The notes under the pieces are model-generated. The model saw only the letters and a list, made by a program, of their open reading frames with translations, was not told the DNA's origin and did not search any database. DNA of 64,000 nucleotides, taken from Aliihoeflea sp023389195 (lineage in GTDB: Bacteria; Pseudomonadota; Alphaproteobacteria; Rhizobiales; Rhizobiaceae). Shown piece by piece: positions 26,985 to 37,211 of this stretch (its first letter is position 1; each line of letters begins with the position of its first letter). The stretch covers positions 75,016 through 139,015 of the forward strand of contig JAEWET010000009.1 in assembly GCA_023389195.1 (NCBI GenBank). Reading direction: 5' to 3'. The position numbers were made by a program, and so were the translations under genes.

Positions 26985-28184
26985 TCAAATCCGGCGTGGC
27001 AAATAGTGCCACGTCACCACCGCGCAGACGGCCATGAGGATGGCGAGCGAGGCGAACACGCCGCCGAGCCCGAAGAAGATGAGCACGATGGAATAGACCA
27101 GCGGCGGCATCAGTTCCGACAGGTCGAGATAGGTGCGGTAGACGGCCGTCATCTGGGCGCGCTCGTGCGTGCGCACGGCGCGCATGAAGACGACGGAGCC
27201 GAGCGCATCCAGCGCGACGCCGAAGAAGGCCGTGACGAGCAGGAAGGCGCCGGCGACCCAGGGCGAGGCTTCGCCAGCGACCGCTGCAACGGTGAGCCCC
27301 GCCGCCATGCCGGCGAACGCCACGGCCATGGTGCGGCGTGCGCCGAAGCGGCCGCCGAGCCGGCCCCAGAAGAGCGCCGTGAAGAGAAGCGCGTTGCCGG
27401 CCGAGACGATCAGCCCGCCGGCAAGGCTGCCCTGCCCCGTGACCACCATCAGGAGCGGCGCGTAGACGAAGAAGCTCGTCCAGAAGCAGGAACGGCCGAA
27501 GGCGATGAACCAGGCGAGCCGAAGGCGCGGCTGGGCGACGAAGCGGCCGATATTGGCGAGCGGATTGGCAGGTTTCGTCTTGCCGGGGCGGATGGCGACG
27601 TTGTCCGACAGGCGGAAATACCAGAAGAAGCAGAGCAGTACGGCGGCGAAGAGCGCGACGGCGCCGTGCGCTGCCCACAGGCCGAATTGCGCATAGAGCG
27701 TGACGCCGAGCGTCGGCCCGCACATCCAGGCGATGGTGGACCAGGCCATGCGCAGCGATTCCGACTGGATGAACTGCGTCTTTCGGATGTGGTCCATGAT
27801 GTAGAGGTTGAGCGTGATCGACAGCGCCGACGCGCCGATGACACGCGCGAGCATGCCGCCGAGCTGGCCCGCGAGCGTTCCCGTGACGAGGCAGAGCGAG
27901 CCGAGGCCGAGGAGCAGCCCGCCCGCCGTATAGACCCGGCGGCGTGCAAAACGCTGGATCGCCAGCGGCATCAGGATCGTCGCCGACAGTCCCAGAAGCG
28001 CGACAAGCGTATAGGTCAGCGAGACGGCCTGCTCGCTGCGCAAGAGCTCATAGGCCTGGATGGGGATGACGCTGGCGACGGAGGCGCGGGCGAAGGATTC
28101 CAACGTGAACAGGATGGCGAAGGTGCGTGCGCCGGGCGCGCGCGCTGCCGGAAGCCAGATCGGATGACGGACCTGCGCGACCAT
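26985..28184 (-). CDS. Major facilitator superfamily transporter
   Basis: 399 aa with about 12 hydrophobic segments in two halves separated by a cytoplasmic stretch (RPGKTKPANPLANIGRF). The MFS loop motifs are weak (RFARRRVYTAGG, GRLGGRFGARRT). GGGAGG precedes the ATG at 28184. Substrate unknown. Convergent with the peptide importer and without a recognisable regulator beside it. A 7-bp hairpin (CGTGGCA/TGCCACG) lies in its last codons and could slow converging polymerases. Confidence 0.85.
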   Translation of the reverse strand: MVAQVRHPIWLPAARAPGARTFAILFTLESFARASVASVIPIQAYELLRSEQAVSLTYTLVALLGLSATILMPLAIQRFARRRVYTAGGLLLGLGSLCLVTGTLAGQLGGMLARVIGASALSITLNLYIMDHIRKTQFIQSESLRMAWSTIAWMCGPTLGVTLYAQFGLWAAHGAVALFAAVLLCFFWYFRLSDNVAIRPGKTKPANPLANIGRFVAQPRLRLAWFIAFGRSCFWTSFFVYAPLLMVVTGQGSLAGGLIVSAGNALLFTALFWGRLGGRFGARRTMAVAFAGMAAGLTVAAVAGEASPWVAGAFLLVTAFFGVALDALGSVVFMRAVRTHERAQMTAVYRTYLDLSELMPPLVYSIVLIFFGLGGVFASLAILMAVCAVVTWHYLPRRI

Positions 28185-28299
28185 TCGCTGCCTCCCTGAT
28201 GGAAGACGAGCTATGCGGCGGCACAGACCGTCCGGTTATGAGGAAACCGTCATTGCGTGACGCAATTTCGTCTGGACCAAAGACCGGGTTCGCGACGGC

Positions 28300-29163
28300 T
28301 CAGGCGGCGTCCCATTTCGGCGAGAAATCGAAGTCGCAGATGCGGGCGTTTTTTACGCCGAGCGCGGAGATGGCAGTCATCTCGGCATCGGTCAGTGCGA
28401 AGTCGAAGATGTCGAAATTCTCGGCAAGACGCTCCTTTCGCGTCGTGCGCGGGATGGCGACGACGCCGTCCTGCTGGACGTGCCATCGCAGGACGATCTG
28501 GCCCGGTGTCTTGCCATGCACCTTTGCTGCAGCCGTGACGGCGGACTCCGCGAAGAGGTCGCCACCGCGCGCCAGCGGGCAGTAGGAGGTCATCGCCATG
28601 CCCGCCTTGCGGCAGGCTGCGTGGACCTTGGACTGGTCGAGATAGGGGTGATGCTCGACCTGGTTGGCGACGAGGGGCGCGTCGGAAAGTGAAAGCGCCT
28701 CGGCGAGAAGGTCGGTCGGGAAATTGGAGACGCCGATATGGCGGGTGAGGCCGTCGGCGCGGGCGCGGTTCAGCGCTTCGATGGTCTCGGCGAGAGGGAC
28801 CTTCGGATTGGGCCAGTGGATCAGGAGGAGGTCGACCTGGTCGAGCTTCAGCCTTTCGAGGCTCTCTTCAGCCGATCGGCGGAAATCGGCGGGCGCGAGA
28901 TCGGTCCACCAGACCTTGGTGGTGACGAAGATTTCGTCGCGCGCGAGGCCCGAGCGACGCAGTCCCTCGCCCACATCCGCCTCGTTGCCGTAGCTGGCAG
29001 CGGTGTCGAGATGGCGGTAGCCGATGTCGAGCGCGTGGGCGACGAGATCGGCGCAGTCCTCGCCCTTCAAGGTCCAGGTGCCGAGCCCGAGGGCCGGGAT
29101 GTGCGCGCCGTTCGCTTCGATTTTGTGCACTTCTTCGTCCATCCTTATGCTTGGCCGTGCCAT
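28300..29163 (-). CDS. Aldo/keto reductase (2,5-diketo-D-gluconate reductase type)
   Basis: 287 aa NADPH-dependent TIM-barrel oxidoreductase. The catalytic tetrad region is LDTAASYGNEADVGEGLR (Asp, Tyr), with the catalytic Lys in VTTKVWW and His in LLIHWPNPK. The C-terminal cofactor-binding IPRTTRKERLAENF is present. An alternative ATG at 29142 would trim the first seven residues; neither start has a strong ribosome-binding site. The physiological carbonyl substrate is not evident. Divergent from the gene at 29204 with only 40 bp between. Confidence 0.88.
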   Translation of the reverse strand: MARPSIRMDEEVHKIEANGAHIPALGLGTWTLKGEDCADLVAHALDIGYRHLDTAASYGNEADVGEGLRRSGLARDEIFVTTKVWWTDLAPADFRRSAEESLERLKLDQVDLLLIHWPNPKVPLAETIEALNRARADGLTRHIGVSNFPTDLLAEALSLSDAPLVANQVEHHPYLDQSKVHAACRKAGMAMTSYCPLARGGDLFAESAVTAAAKVHGKTPGQIVLRWHVQQDGVVAIPRTTRKERLAENFDIFDFALTDAEMTAISALGVKNARICDFDFSPKWDAA

Positions 29164-29203
29164 TCGATTTCATGCTACCGACTTGTAACACCGAGATTCT
29201 TCA

Positions 29204-30193
29204 ATGACCGAACTAGTGCACAGCCCGTCCAAAAACAAATCCCGGATCGAACTGATCGACGCCGCGCGCGGGTTCGCACTGATCGCGATGGCGATCTATC
29301 ATTTCGCGTGGGACCTCGAATTCTTCGGCTATGCGACGCCGGGCATGACGGCGGTCGGCGGGTGGCGGCTCTTTGCGCGGTCGATCGCTTCGTCCTTCCT
29401 GTTCCTCGTCGGGTTCAGCCTGTTGCTCGCGCATGTGCGCGGGGTGCGTTGGCGGCCGTTCTGGTGGCGGATGTTACAGGTGGGCGGGGCGGCTGCGGCG
29501 ATCACGATCGTCACCTATTTCGCGACGCCGGATGCGTTCATCTTCTTCGGCATCCTGCATCATATCGCGCTGGCGAGCCTCGTCGGGCTGTTGTTCCTGC
29601 GCCTTCCGGCGGTGGCGCTCGTGCTGATCGCCGTCGGCGTGATCGCGCTGCCGGCGCTGTGGCGCAGCGATATCTTCAACGGAATGGCGCTTGCGTGGAC
29701 GGGGTTTGCGGCGGTCAATCCGCGCTCCAACGATTTCGTGCCGCTGTTTCCCTGGTTCGGGGCCGTTCTTCTCGGCATGGCAGCGGCGAAATTCGCGCGG
29801 AACTCGGGCTGGACGGAACGGGCGGCGGGCAAGCCCCTGCCCCGCTGGACGCGGCCCTTGCAGTTTGCCGGACAGCACAGCCTTGCCGTCTACCTCCTGC
29901 ACCAGCCGGTGCTCATCGGCTTGATCTTCCTCGCCTCGCTGGTGGTGCCGCCGCAGGCCGAGGAGCCGCGCGTCGGCTTCCAGCGGGCATGCGAGGCGCA
30001 GTGCGTTGACACGCGCGACGGAGCGTTCTGCGAAGCCTATTGCGGTTGCGTTATCGCTGAAATCGATGGCGACGCGCGCGCGGGCGAGATTTACACTGGC
30101 GCACCGAGCCAAGGCGCGACGGCGTGGCTGGGCGACGTCGCCACGCAGTGCTCGATCGCGACGGATATGGACATGCCGGGAGAAGCCGAATGA
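29204..30193 (+). CDS. DUF1624 (heparan-alpha-glucosaminide N-acetyltransferase-like) membrane protein with Cys-rich tail
   Basis: 329 aa with seven or so membrane helices. The N-terminal LIDAARGFALIAMAIYHF is the DUF1624/acyltransferase signature with its His. After the last helix (about residue 250) comes a cysteine-rich extension: ACEAQC, FCEAYCGC and a final Cys. Catalytic activity in bacteria is not established for this family; transfer of an acyl group across the membrane is the usual guess. It overlaps the next gene by 4 nt (ATGA), so the two are cotranslated. Confidence 0.8.
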   Translation: MTELVHSPSKNKSRIELIDAARGFALIAMAIYHFAWDLEFFGYATPGMTAVGGWRLFARSIASSFLFLVGFSLLLAHVRGVRWRPFWWRMLQVGGAAAAITIVTYFATPDAFIFFGILHHIALASLVGLLFLRLPAVALVLIAVGVIALPALWRSDIFNGMALAWTGFAAVNPRSNDFVPLFPWFGAVLLGMAAAKFARNSGWTERAAGKPLPRWTRPLQFAGQHSLAVYLLHQPVLIGLIFLASLVVPPQAEEPRVGFQRACEAQCVDTRDGAFCEAYCGCVIAEIDGDARAGEIYTGAPSQGATAWLGDVATQCSIATDMDMPGEAE

Positions 30194-30666
30194 CGACCAT
30201 CGATCAACCGCCAATGCGCTTTCCCTGGCCGCCGGTCATCATCGTCTCGGCGGCGGCGATCGCGATCATCCTCGGAACGAGCATGCCGCTGCCGTGGCTG
30301 CGCGGGCCGTTCGCGGAGTTTCTGGCCGGGGTGGGTGCGCTGATCGTCGTCGGCGGAGCGACGCTGGCGATCCTCGCCGTGACGCGGTTTCGCAAGGTCG
30401 GCACGCCCGTCACACCCACGCATGCGGCCCAGCGGCTGGTGACGGACGGGCCGTTCGCGATCAGCCGTAATCCGATCTATCTTGGCGGCGTGACCATCCT
30501 CATCGGGCTGGCGCTGGTCACGCACAATGCGTGGTTCATTCTTGCGGCCTTCTCGGCAGGCATCGCGATCAGCCTTATCGCGATCCGCCCTGAGGAGCGG
30601 CATCTCGACCGGCGTTTCGGCAAGGCCTATCGCGATTATGCAAAGCGCGTTCGCAGGTGGTTCTGA
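30190..30666 (+). CDS. Isoprenylcysteine carboxyl methyltransferase-like / phospholipid methyltransferase-like membrane protein
   Basis: 158 aa. Three to four membrane helices, then the family core FAISRNPIYLGGVTILIG and RPEERHLDRRFGKAYRDYAKRVRRWF, which bind SAM in ICMT/PEMT-type enzymes. Substrate unknown. Translationally coupled to the DUF1624 protein. Its stop and that of the convergent MerR gene share TGATCA. Confidence 0.8.
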   Translation: MTTIDQPPMRFPWPPVIIVSAAAIAIILGTSMPLPWLRGPFAEFLAGVGALIVVGGATLAILAVTRFRKVGTPVTPTHAAQRLVTDGPFAISRNPIYLGGVTILIGLALVTHNAWFILAAFSAGIAISLIAIRPEERHLDRRFGKAYRDYAKRVRRWF

Positions 30667-31053
30667 TCAGGTATTGACGCCGAGCTCGGCGAGGCGCTCG
30701 ACGCAGGCTTCCTCGGCGCCGTCGAGTTCCGACAGCGTCTCTTCGAGGTCGCGGCGCTTCTGGCGCAGATCCTCGCGCTTTTCCTCGATGCGCTTGATCA
30801 TCAGCTTCAATTGGCCGACTTCGCCGGGCGGCTCACGGTACATCTGGATGATCTCGCGGATCTCGTTGATCGAGAAGCCGAGGCGTTTGCCGCGCATGAT
30901 CTGCTTGATGAGATGCCGGTCGGCCGGGCGGAAAAGCCGCGTGCGGCCGCGGCGCACCGGAAGCACCAGCCCCTCATCCTCGTAGAACCGCAAGGTGCGG
31001 GTCGATACGCCGAACTCCCGCGTGAGTTCGGTGATCGTGTAGAATTCCCGCAT
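30667..31053 (-). CDS. MerR-family transcriptional regulator
   Basis: 128 aa. Winged-helix DNA-binding part YTITELTREFGVSTRTLRFY followed by the second helix-turn-helix and a long dimerisation coiled coil (RIEEKREDLRQKRRDLEETL). It has only one Cys (EEACVERL), so a metal-sensing role like MerR/CueR is unlikely. It resembles the LiuR-like branch that regulates branched-chain amino-acid degradation in other proteobacteria, but no liu gene is in this window. Targets unknown. Confidence 0.88.
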   Translation of the reverse strand: MREFYTITELTREFGVSTRTLRFYEDEGLVLPVRRGRTRLFRPADRHLIKQIMRGKRLGFSINEIREIIQMYREPPGEVGQLKLMIKRIEEKREDLRQKRRDLEETLSELDGAEEACVERLAELGVNT

Positions 31054-31161
31054 CTGTCTATCCGATCAAGCACTTGGAACCGGAACGAGAGTGCCACGAC
31101 ACTTACGTAAAAGTCAATCAAGCCGGCTTGCCGCTTGAAGCTTGCCTGCGTCTGCGGATGC

Positions 31162-32568
31162 CTAAAGCAGGCCGAACCACCAGGTGGCGAGGCCGAGGAA
31201 GGCGAAGAAGCCGACGACGTCGGTGATGGTGGTGACGAAGACGGCCGAGGCGACGGCCGGATCGGCGCCGACCTTGTCGAGAAGCAGCGGCACGAGAATG
31301 CCCGCGAGCGCCGCGGTGAAGAGGTTGATGAGCATTGCGGCCGCAATGACCATGCCGATGTCGTGCGAGAACCAGAATGCGGCGATGCCGCCGACCAGCA
31401 CGGCGAACAAAAGGCCGTTGATCAGGCCGACGCCCATTTCGCGGCGGATGATGCGGCCGGCATTGTAGATATCGAGATCGCGCGTCGCGAGCGCGCGCAC
31501 GGTGACGGTCATGGTCTGCGAGGCGGCATTGCCGCCCATGCCGGCGACGATCGGCATCAGGATGGCGAGCGCGACGATTTCCTGGATGGTGGCGTCGAAG
31601 AGGCCGATGACCGAGGCGGCGAGGAAAGCCATCACGAGGTTGATCAGGAGCCACGGCACGCGCGAGCGTGAGGTGGTGCGCACGGAATCCGACAGTTCCT
31701 CGTCGCCGACGCCGCCCATACGCAGCAGATCTTCCTCGGCCTCTTCCTGGATGACGTCGACGACGTCGTCGATGGTCAGGACGCCGACGAGACGTTCGTT
31801 CTCGTCGACGACGGCGGCGGAGAGAAGATCGTACTGCTCGAATTCCTGCGCTGCCTCTTCCTGGTCCATTGTTGCCGGGATCGCGTGACGCGTCTCGTGC
31901 ATCACGTCCTCGATCCGGACCGTGCGCTGGGAGCGCAGGATGCGGTCGAGGTCGACGGCGCCCATCAGCCGGAAGGTGGGGTCAACGACGAAGATCTGCG
32001 GAAAGGAATCCGGAAGATTCTTGTCCTCGCGCAGATAGTCGATCGTCTGGCCGACCGTCCAGAACGGCGGCACGGCGACGAACTCGGTCTGCATGCGCCG
32101 GCCGGCAGTCTCTTCCGGATAGTCGAGCGAGCGGCGCAGCCTGATCCGCTCGGTGAACGGAAGCTGCTCGAGAATCTCGTCCTGATCCTCGCGGTCGAGG
32201 TCTTCCAGAATATAGACCGCGTCGTCCGAATCGAGTTCCTGGACGGCCTGCGCGATCTGCGCGTTGGGAAGATGCTCGACGATGTCGAGGCGGATCGCCT
32301 CGTCGACCTCGGTCAGGGCGGCAAAGTCGAATTCGTCGCCCATGAGCACGACGAGGCTGCGGCGTGCCTCGGCCGGCAGCGCTTCGAGAAGATCGCCGAT
32401 TTCGGACTGGTGGAGAACCGAGACTTCGCTTTTCAGCGTGTCCGCGTCCTGGCCTTCGATCGCGTCGGTGATGCGCGCAATAAAGTCCTGCCGGATCGCG
32501 CCATCTTCATTGTAGATTTCGGCCCGCACCTCTTCGCCGCCGCCGGTTTCGTTGTCGTTGGCAGTCAT
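31162..32568 (-). CDS. mgtE: Magnesium transporter MgtE
   Basis: 468 aa. Cytosolic N domain (residues 1 to about 140, LLEALPAEARRSLVVLM), two CBS domains (about 140-265) that sense Mg2+, a plug helix and five membrane helices. The pore signature is PIVAGMGGNAASQTMTVTVR. GGAGG lies six nt before the ATG at 32568; an upstream ATG at 32580 falls on the ribosome-binding site itself. The 177-bp upstream gap holds two hairpins (see separate entry). Confidence 0.95.
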   Translation of the reverse strand: MTANDNETGGGEEVRAEIYNEDGAIRQDFIARITDAIEGQDADTLKSEVSVLHQSEIGDLLEALPAEARRSLVVLMGDEFDFAALTEVDEAIRLDIVEHLPNAQIAQAVQELDSDDAVYILEDLDREDQDEILEQLPFTERIRLRRSLDYPEETAGRRMQTEFVAVPPFWTVGQTIDYLREDKNLPDSFPQIFVVDPTFRLMGAVDLDRILRSQRTVRIEDVMHETRHAIPATMDQEEAAQEFEQYDLLSAAVVDENERLVGVLTIDDVVDVIQEEAEEDLLRMGGVGDEELSDSVRTTSRSRVPWLLINLVMAFLAASVIGLFDATIQEIVALAILMPIVAGMGGNAASQTMTVTVRALATRDLDIYNAGRIIRREMGVGLINGLLFAVLVGGIAAFWFSHDIGMVIAAAMLINLFTAALAGILVPLLLDKVGADPAVASAVFVTTITDVVGFFAFLGLATWWFGLL

Positions 32569-32668
32569 CGGCGCCTCCATGGGTGTTCAAATGGAGTTTG
32601 AGGATGTCGGGCGAAGCGGATGGGCTGGCCGGTTCGTCGGGCAGGCCGATTGGTTGGGTAGGACGAAG

Positions 32669-32710
32669 GCGGCAAAGCCGCAAGCCCTCGCCGACAAAAA
32701 CGCCGGCGAG
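32669..32710 (-). other. Two adjacent hairpins between urtE and mgtE
   Basis: GCGGC-AAA-GCCGC (32669-32681) and CTCGCCG...CGGCGAG (32687-32693 with 32704-32710) sit side by side in the gap after urtE. On the minus strand the second loop includes TTTTT. They could terminate the urt transcript or fold in the mgtE leader. No known Mg riboswitch consensus is recognised. Confidence 0.35.
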
Positions 32711-32745
32711 CAGGTGAAGGTTGCAGCGTCTAGGCTTTGGTCTCG

Positions 32746-33441
32746 TCAGACGGTGAGGTAGCGACGCACGTCGGGGTCGTCCAGATCGTGCGCTTCGCCG
32801 GAATGGACGACCCGGCCGCGATCCATGATGTGGATGTCGTCGGCAAGCTCGCGGCAGAAATCGAGATATTGCTCGACGAGGAGGACGGCGATGCCGGCGG
32901 AATCGCGCAGGTAGCGGATGGCGCGGCCGATATCCTTGATGATCGAGGGCTGGATGCCTTCAGTGGGCTCGTCGAGGACGAGGAGCTTCGGCCGCAGGAC
33001 GAGCGCGCGGCCGATGGCGAGCTGCTGCTGTTGGCCGCCCGAAAGGTCGCCGCCGCGGCGGCCGAGCATGTCCTTCAGGACCGGGAAGAGCTCGAAGACG
33101 TGATCCGGGATGTTGCGATCCGCGCGCTTCAGCGGCGCGTAGCCGGTCTCGAGGTTTTCGCGCACGGTGAGGAGCGGAAATATCTCGCGGCCCTGCGGGA
33201 CGAATGCGATGCCCGACCGGGCGCGCTCTGACGGCGCGCTCCGGTCGAGCGTCTTCCCCTCGAAAGAGATCTGGCCGGTGGAGAGACGGTGGTGGCCGAC
33301 GATGGCGCGCATCAGGCTGGTCTTGCCGACGCCATTGCGGCCGAGGACGCAGGTGATGCGCGCGGGCTGCGCGGTGAGCGAGACGCCGCGCAGGGCCTGG
33401 GCTGCGCCGTAGTGGAGGGTGGCGTTGGTGACGGTCAGCAT
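32746..33441 (-). CDS. urtE: Urea ABC transporter ATP-binding protein UrtE
   Basis: 231 aa. Walker A GRNGVGKTS, signature LSGGQQQQLAIGRAL, Walker B LLVLDEPTEGIQ, which is the UrtE/LivF pattern. The ATG at 33441 (MLTVTNATLHYG) has GGAG upstream and gives the usual UrtE start; an ATG at 33456 would add five residues. Last gene of urtABCDE, separated from urtD by a palindromic repeat. Confidence 0.94.
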   Translation of the reverse strand: MLTVTNATLHYGAAQALRGVSLTAQPARITCVLGRNGVGKTSLMRAIVGHHRLSTGQISFEGKTLDRSAPSERARSGIAFVPQGREIFPLLTVRENLETGYAPLKRADRNIPDHVFELFPVLKDMLGRRGGDLSGGQQQQLAIGRALVLRPKLLVLDEPTEGIQPSIIKDIGRAIRYLRDSAGIAVLLVEQYLDFCRELADDIHIMDRGRVVHSGEAHDLDDPDVRRYLTV

Positions 33442-33467
33442 TTGGCAGTGCTCCATTCGGGAACCAT

Positions 33468-33600
33468 CCCCACTCCGGCCCTTCGGGCCACCTCTCCCCC
33501 TGATAGGGGTAGAGGAAAAGTGCCCTGCGTTGCGGCCGGCGCTTCCTCTCCCCCGTCGTTCGGGGGAGAGGTGTCGCGGCGCAGCCGTGACGGAGTGGGG
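33468..33600. repeat. Nested palindromic repeat between urtD and urtE
   Basis: Outer arms CCCCACTCCG (33468-33477) and CGGAGTGGGG (33591-33600) are perfect complements. Nested inside are CACCTCTCCCCC (33489-33500) with GGGGGAGAGGTG (33562-33573), plus a local hairpin around 33546-33571. No protein-coding signal. It looks like a REP/MITE-type intergenic element of the kind frequent in Phyllobacteriaceae. It lies within the urt transcript and could affect mRNA stability or urtE expression. Confidence 0.75.
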
Positions 33601-33634
33601 GTCGGATGACGGACGGTTCTGAAGATCATCCCCC

Positions 33635-34386
<752 letters not shown>

Positions 34387-34390
<4 letters not shown>

Positions 34391-35595
34391 TCGGCCGGTT
34401 GCGGGCTGGCATCGGGCGTTGATGGACGGCGAACTTGTGGCTTGTCGGGACGCACGACCGGGAGATTTGGGGGGGGTTCCGACCCGCGGGCAGCTTTCAG
34501 CTCGCGACGGTCATGGAAATAACCGCCGATCGTGCCGACGATGCCCTTGGGCAGGAAAAGCGTGACGGCGACGAAGAGGCCGCCGAGCGCGAAGAGCCAG
34601 AGGTCCGGATAGGCGGCGGTGAACCACGTCTTGGCGTAGTTGACGAGGATCGCTCCGATGATCGGGCCGACCAGCGTGCCGCGCCCGCCGACCGCCGCCC
34701 AGACGACGATCTCGATCGAGTTTGCCGGGGCGAATTCGCCCGGATTGATGATGCCGACCTGCGGCACGTAGAGCGCTCCCGCGATGCCGGCAATGATAGC
34801 GGAGACGACGAAGGCGAAGAGCTTCACATATTCCGGGCGGTAGCCGATGAAGCGCGTGCGGCTTTCGGCATCGCGCACCGCGACCATGATCTTGCCGAGC
34901 TTCGATTTGGTGATCGCGCTGCAGATGATGAAGGAGAGCGCGAGGGCAACGGCCGTCGCGGCGAACAGCGCGGCGCGGGTGCCGGGCGCCTGGATCGAGT
35001 AGCCGACGATCTCGCGAAAATCGGTCAGGCCGTTATTGCCGCCGAAGCCCATGTCGTTGCGGAAGAAGGCGAGCATCAGCGCGTAGGTCATCGCCTGCGT
35101 GATGATCGACAGATAGACGCCGGTGACGCGGCTGCGGAAGGCGAACCAGCCGAAGACGAAGGCCAGCAGGCCGGGCACGACCATGACCATCAGCATGGCG
35201 AACCAGAAGTTGTCGAAGCCCCACCAGTACCAAGGCAGTTCGGACCAGTTCAGGAACACCATGAAATCCGGCAGTTCGGCATTGCCATAGACGCCGCGCG
35301 CGCCGATCTGGCGCATCAGATACATGCCCATCGCATAGCCGCCGAGCGCGAAGAACGCACCGTGGCCGAGCGACAGAATGCCGACATAGCCCCAGACGAG
35401 ATCGAGCGCCATGGCGAGCATGGCATAGGTCAGGTATTTGCCCATGAGGGCGACCATGTAGTTCGGGACGCGTAGCGGATGGCCGACGGGAAGCAGGAGG
35501 TTCGACGCGGGGACGAGGATGGCGGCGAGCAGGAGCAGGCTGACGACCCAGTAGAGCTTCGCGCCAAGCGCGCGGTAGAAGAATTGGGTGATCAT
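34387..35595 (-). CDS. urtC: Urea ABC transporter permease UrtC
   Basis: 402 aa branched-chain-type permease with about ten membrane helices. Typical segments: YVGILSLGHGAFFALGGYAMG, GNNGLTDF and WAAVGGRGTLVGPIIGA. It overlaps urtB by 4 nt upstream and urtD by 4 nt downstream. The C-terminal 45 residues are polar and proline-rich. Confidence 0.95.
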
Positions 35596-37193
35596 GCTTC
35601 CACCGCCCTTCCCTTTTGCGCGAAGAGGCCGCGCGGGCGCTTCTGGATGAACAGGATGATGAAGACGAGCAGCAGGATTTTCGCGAGCACCGCGCCGGCA
35701 TAGGGCTCAAGGAACTTGTTGAGTACGCCGAGCGTCAGTGCGCCGACGAGCGTGCCCCAGAGGTTGCCTACGCCGCCGAAGACGACGACCATGAAACTGT
35801 CGATGATGTAGCCCTGACCCAGATTGGGCGAGACGTTGTCGATCTGCGAAAGCGCGACGCCGGCGAGGCCCGCGATGCCGGAGCCGAGGCCGAAGGTCAT
35901 CGCATCGACCCAGGGCGTGCGGATGCCCATGGAGGACGCCATGCGGCGGTTTTGCGTGACGGCGCGCATCTGGAGGCCGAGTGCGGTGCGCTTCAGCACG
36001 ATCAGAAGCGCGGCGAACACGATGAGGGCGAAGATGACGATGAAGAACCGATTCCAGGTGATGGCGATGCCGTAGAAATCGAACGAGCCCGACATCCAGC
36101 CCGGATTTCCGACTTCTCGGTTCGATGCGCCGAAGATCGTGCGGACCGATTGCTGGATGATCAGCGACAGGCCCCAGGTGGCAAGCAGCGTTTCCAGCGG
36201 TCGGCCGTAGAGGAAGCGGATGATGCCGCGCTCGATTGCGATGCCGATCAGGCCCGTGACGAGGAATGCAGCCGGAAGGGCGAAGGCGAGCGACCAGTCG
36301 AAGAGCTCTGGGAAGGACGCGCGGATGAAGTTCTGCACGATAAAGGTCGTGTAGGCGCCGAGCATGACCATCTCGCCATGCGCCATGTTGATGACGCCCA
36401 TGACGCCGAAGGTGATGGCAAGGCCGATGGCGGCGAGGAGCAGCACGGCGCCGAGCGATACGCCGTACCAGACGTTCTGGCCGACATCGAGCAGTGCGAG
36501 GCGGCTCTGGATGTCCGCGATGCCTCGTTCGATGGTGGGCGTCACGTCGGCATCGGCGCTCGAAAGTGCAGCCTGCAAGATGCCGAGCGCCTGCCGGTCG
36601 CCGCGCGCTGCGATCGTGTCGACGGCTACGGCGAAGGCGGCGGGCTCGGCATCGGAGCGCAGGATGGCGACGGCGCGGGCTTCTGCCATGACTTGCAGGA
36701 CGGCGGGGTTTTGTTCCTCGGCGATGGCCTCGTCGAGAAGTTCGACATTGTCGGGATCGCCGGCCTGGAACATGGCGCGCGCGGCCGTCAGGCGGGTGTT
36801 GGCGTCGGGGCTCATCAGCGTGAGCTGGCCGATGGCGGTGCGCACGGCGCGGCGCAGCGAATTGTTGACACGGATGCGCTCGACGGAGGCCTTGGCGATT
36901 TCGCCGACGGGGTCGCCGGTTATCGCGTCGGTCGCTTCGACGGGGGCGCTGCGGCCGGAGAGCGTGACGATCTGGCCGGTGGATTCGACGACGTTGAGGT
37001 CGCCGGCGGCGAGTGCTTCGAGAAGCGGGACGGCGCGGGCGTCGCCGGTGGCGGCGATGGCGGAGACGGTTTGGGCGCGGTCGGAGAAGCTGCCGTTGGG
37101 GAGCTGGCTGGCGAGGTCTTCGAGGGATTGGGCGTGGGCGGCGAGTGCGGTGAGGGTGAGGAGGATGGCCAGGAACCAACGCAACACACGCAA
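35592..37193 (-). CDS. urtB: Urea ABC transporter permease UrtB
   Basis: About 533 aa. Signal-like hydrophobic start (LRWFLAILLTLTALAAHA), a periplasmic helical domain of some 200 residues special to UrtB, then the LivH-like membrane domain with FGVMGVINMAHGEMVMLGA and FGGVGNLWGTLVGALTLG. No ATG precedes the signal peptide. TTG (37193) and GTG (37187) are the candidates, and neither has a good ribosome-binding site because a palindromic repeat begins 19 bp upstream. The open frame continues through the repeat, but that part is not protein-like. Confidence 0.93.
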   Translation of the reverse strand: MRVLRWFLAILLTLTALAAHAQSLEDLASQLPNGSFSDRAQTVSAIAATGDARAVPLLEALAAGDLNVVESTGQIVTLSGRSAPVEATDAITGDPVGEIAKASVERIRVNNSLRRAVRTAIGQLTLMSPDANTRLTAARAMFQAGDPDNVELLDEAIAEEQNPAVLQVMAEARAVAILRSDAEPAAFAVAVDTIAARGDRQALGILQAALSSADADVTPTIERGIADIQSRLALLDVGQNVWYGVSLGAVLLLAAIGLAITFGVMGVINMAHGEMVMLGAYTTFIVQNFIRASFPELFDWSLAFALPAAFLVTGLIGIAIERGIIRFLYGRPLETLLATWGLSLIIQQSVRTIFGASNREVGNPGWMSGSFDFYGIAITWNRFFIVIFALIVFAALLIVLKRTALGLQMRAVTQNRRMASSMGIRTPWVDAMTFGLGSGIAGLAGVALSQIDNVSPNLGQGYIIDSFMVVVFGGVGNLWGTLVGALTLGVLNKFLEPYAGAVLAKILLLVFIILFIQKRPRGLFAQKGRAVEA

Positions 37194-37211
37194 GGACAGT
37201 GCTTTGTCGCG

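Noticed and set aside
26996..27014. Hairpin CGTGGCA/TGCCACG at the MFS 3' end as a terminator
   Set aside because: It lies inside coding sequence and has no T-run; kept only as a remark in the gene entry.
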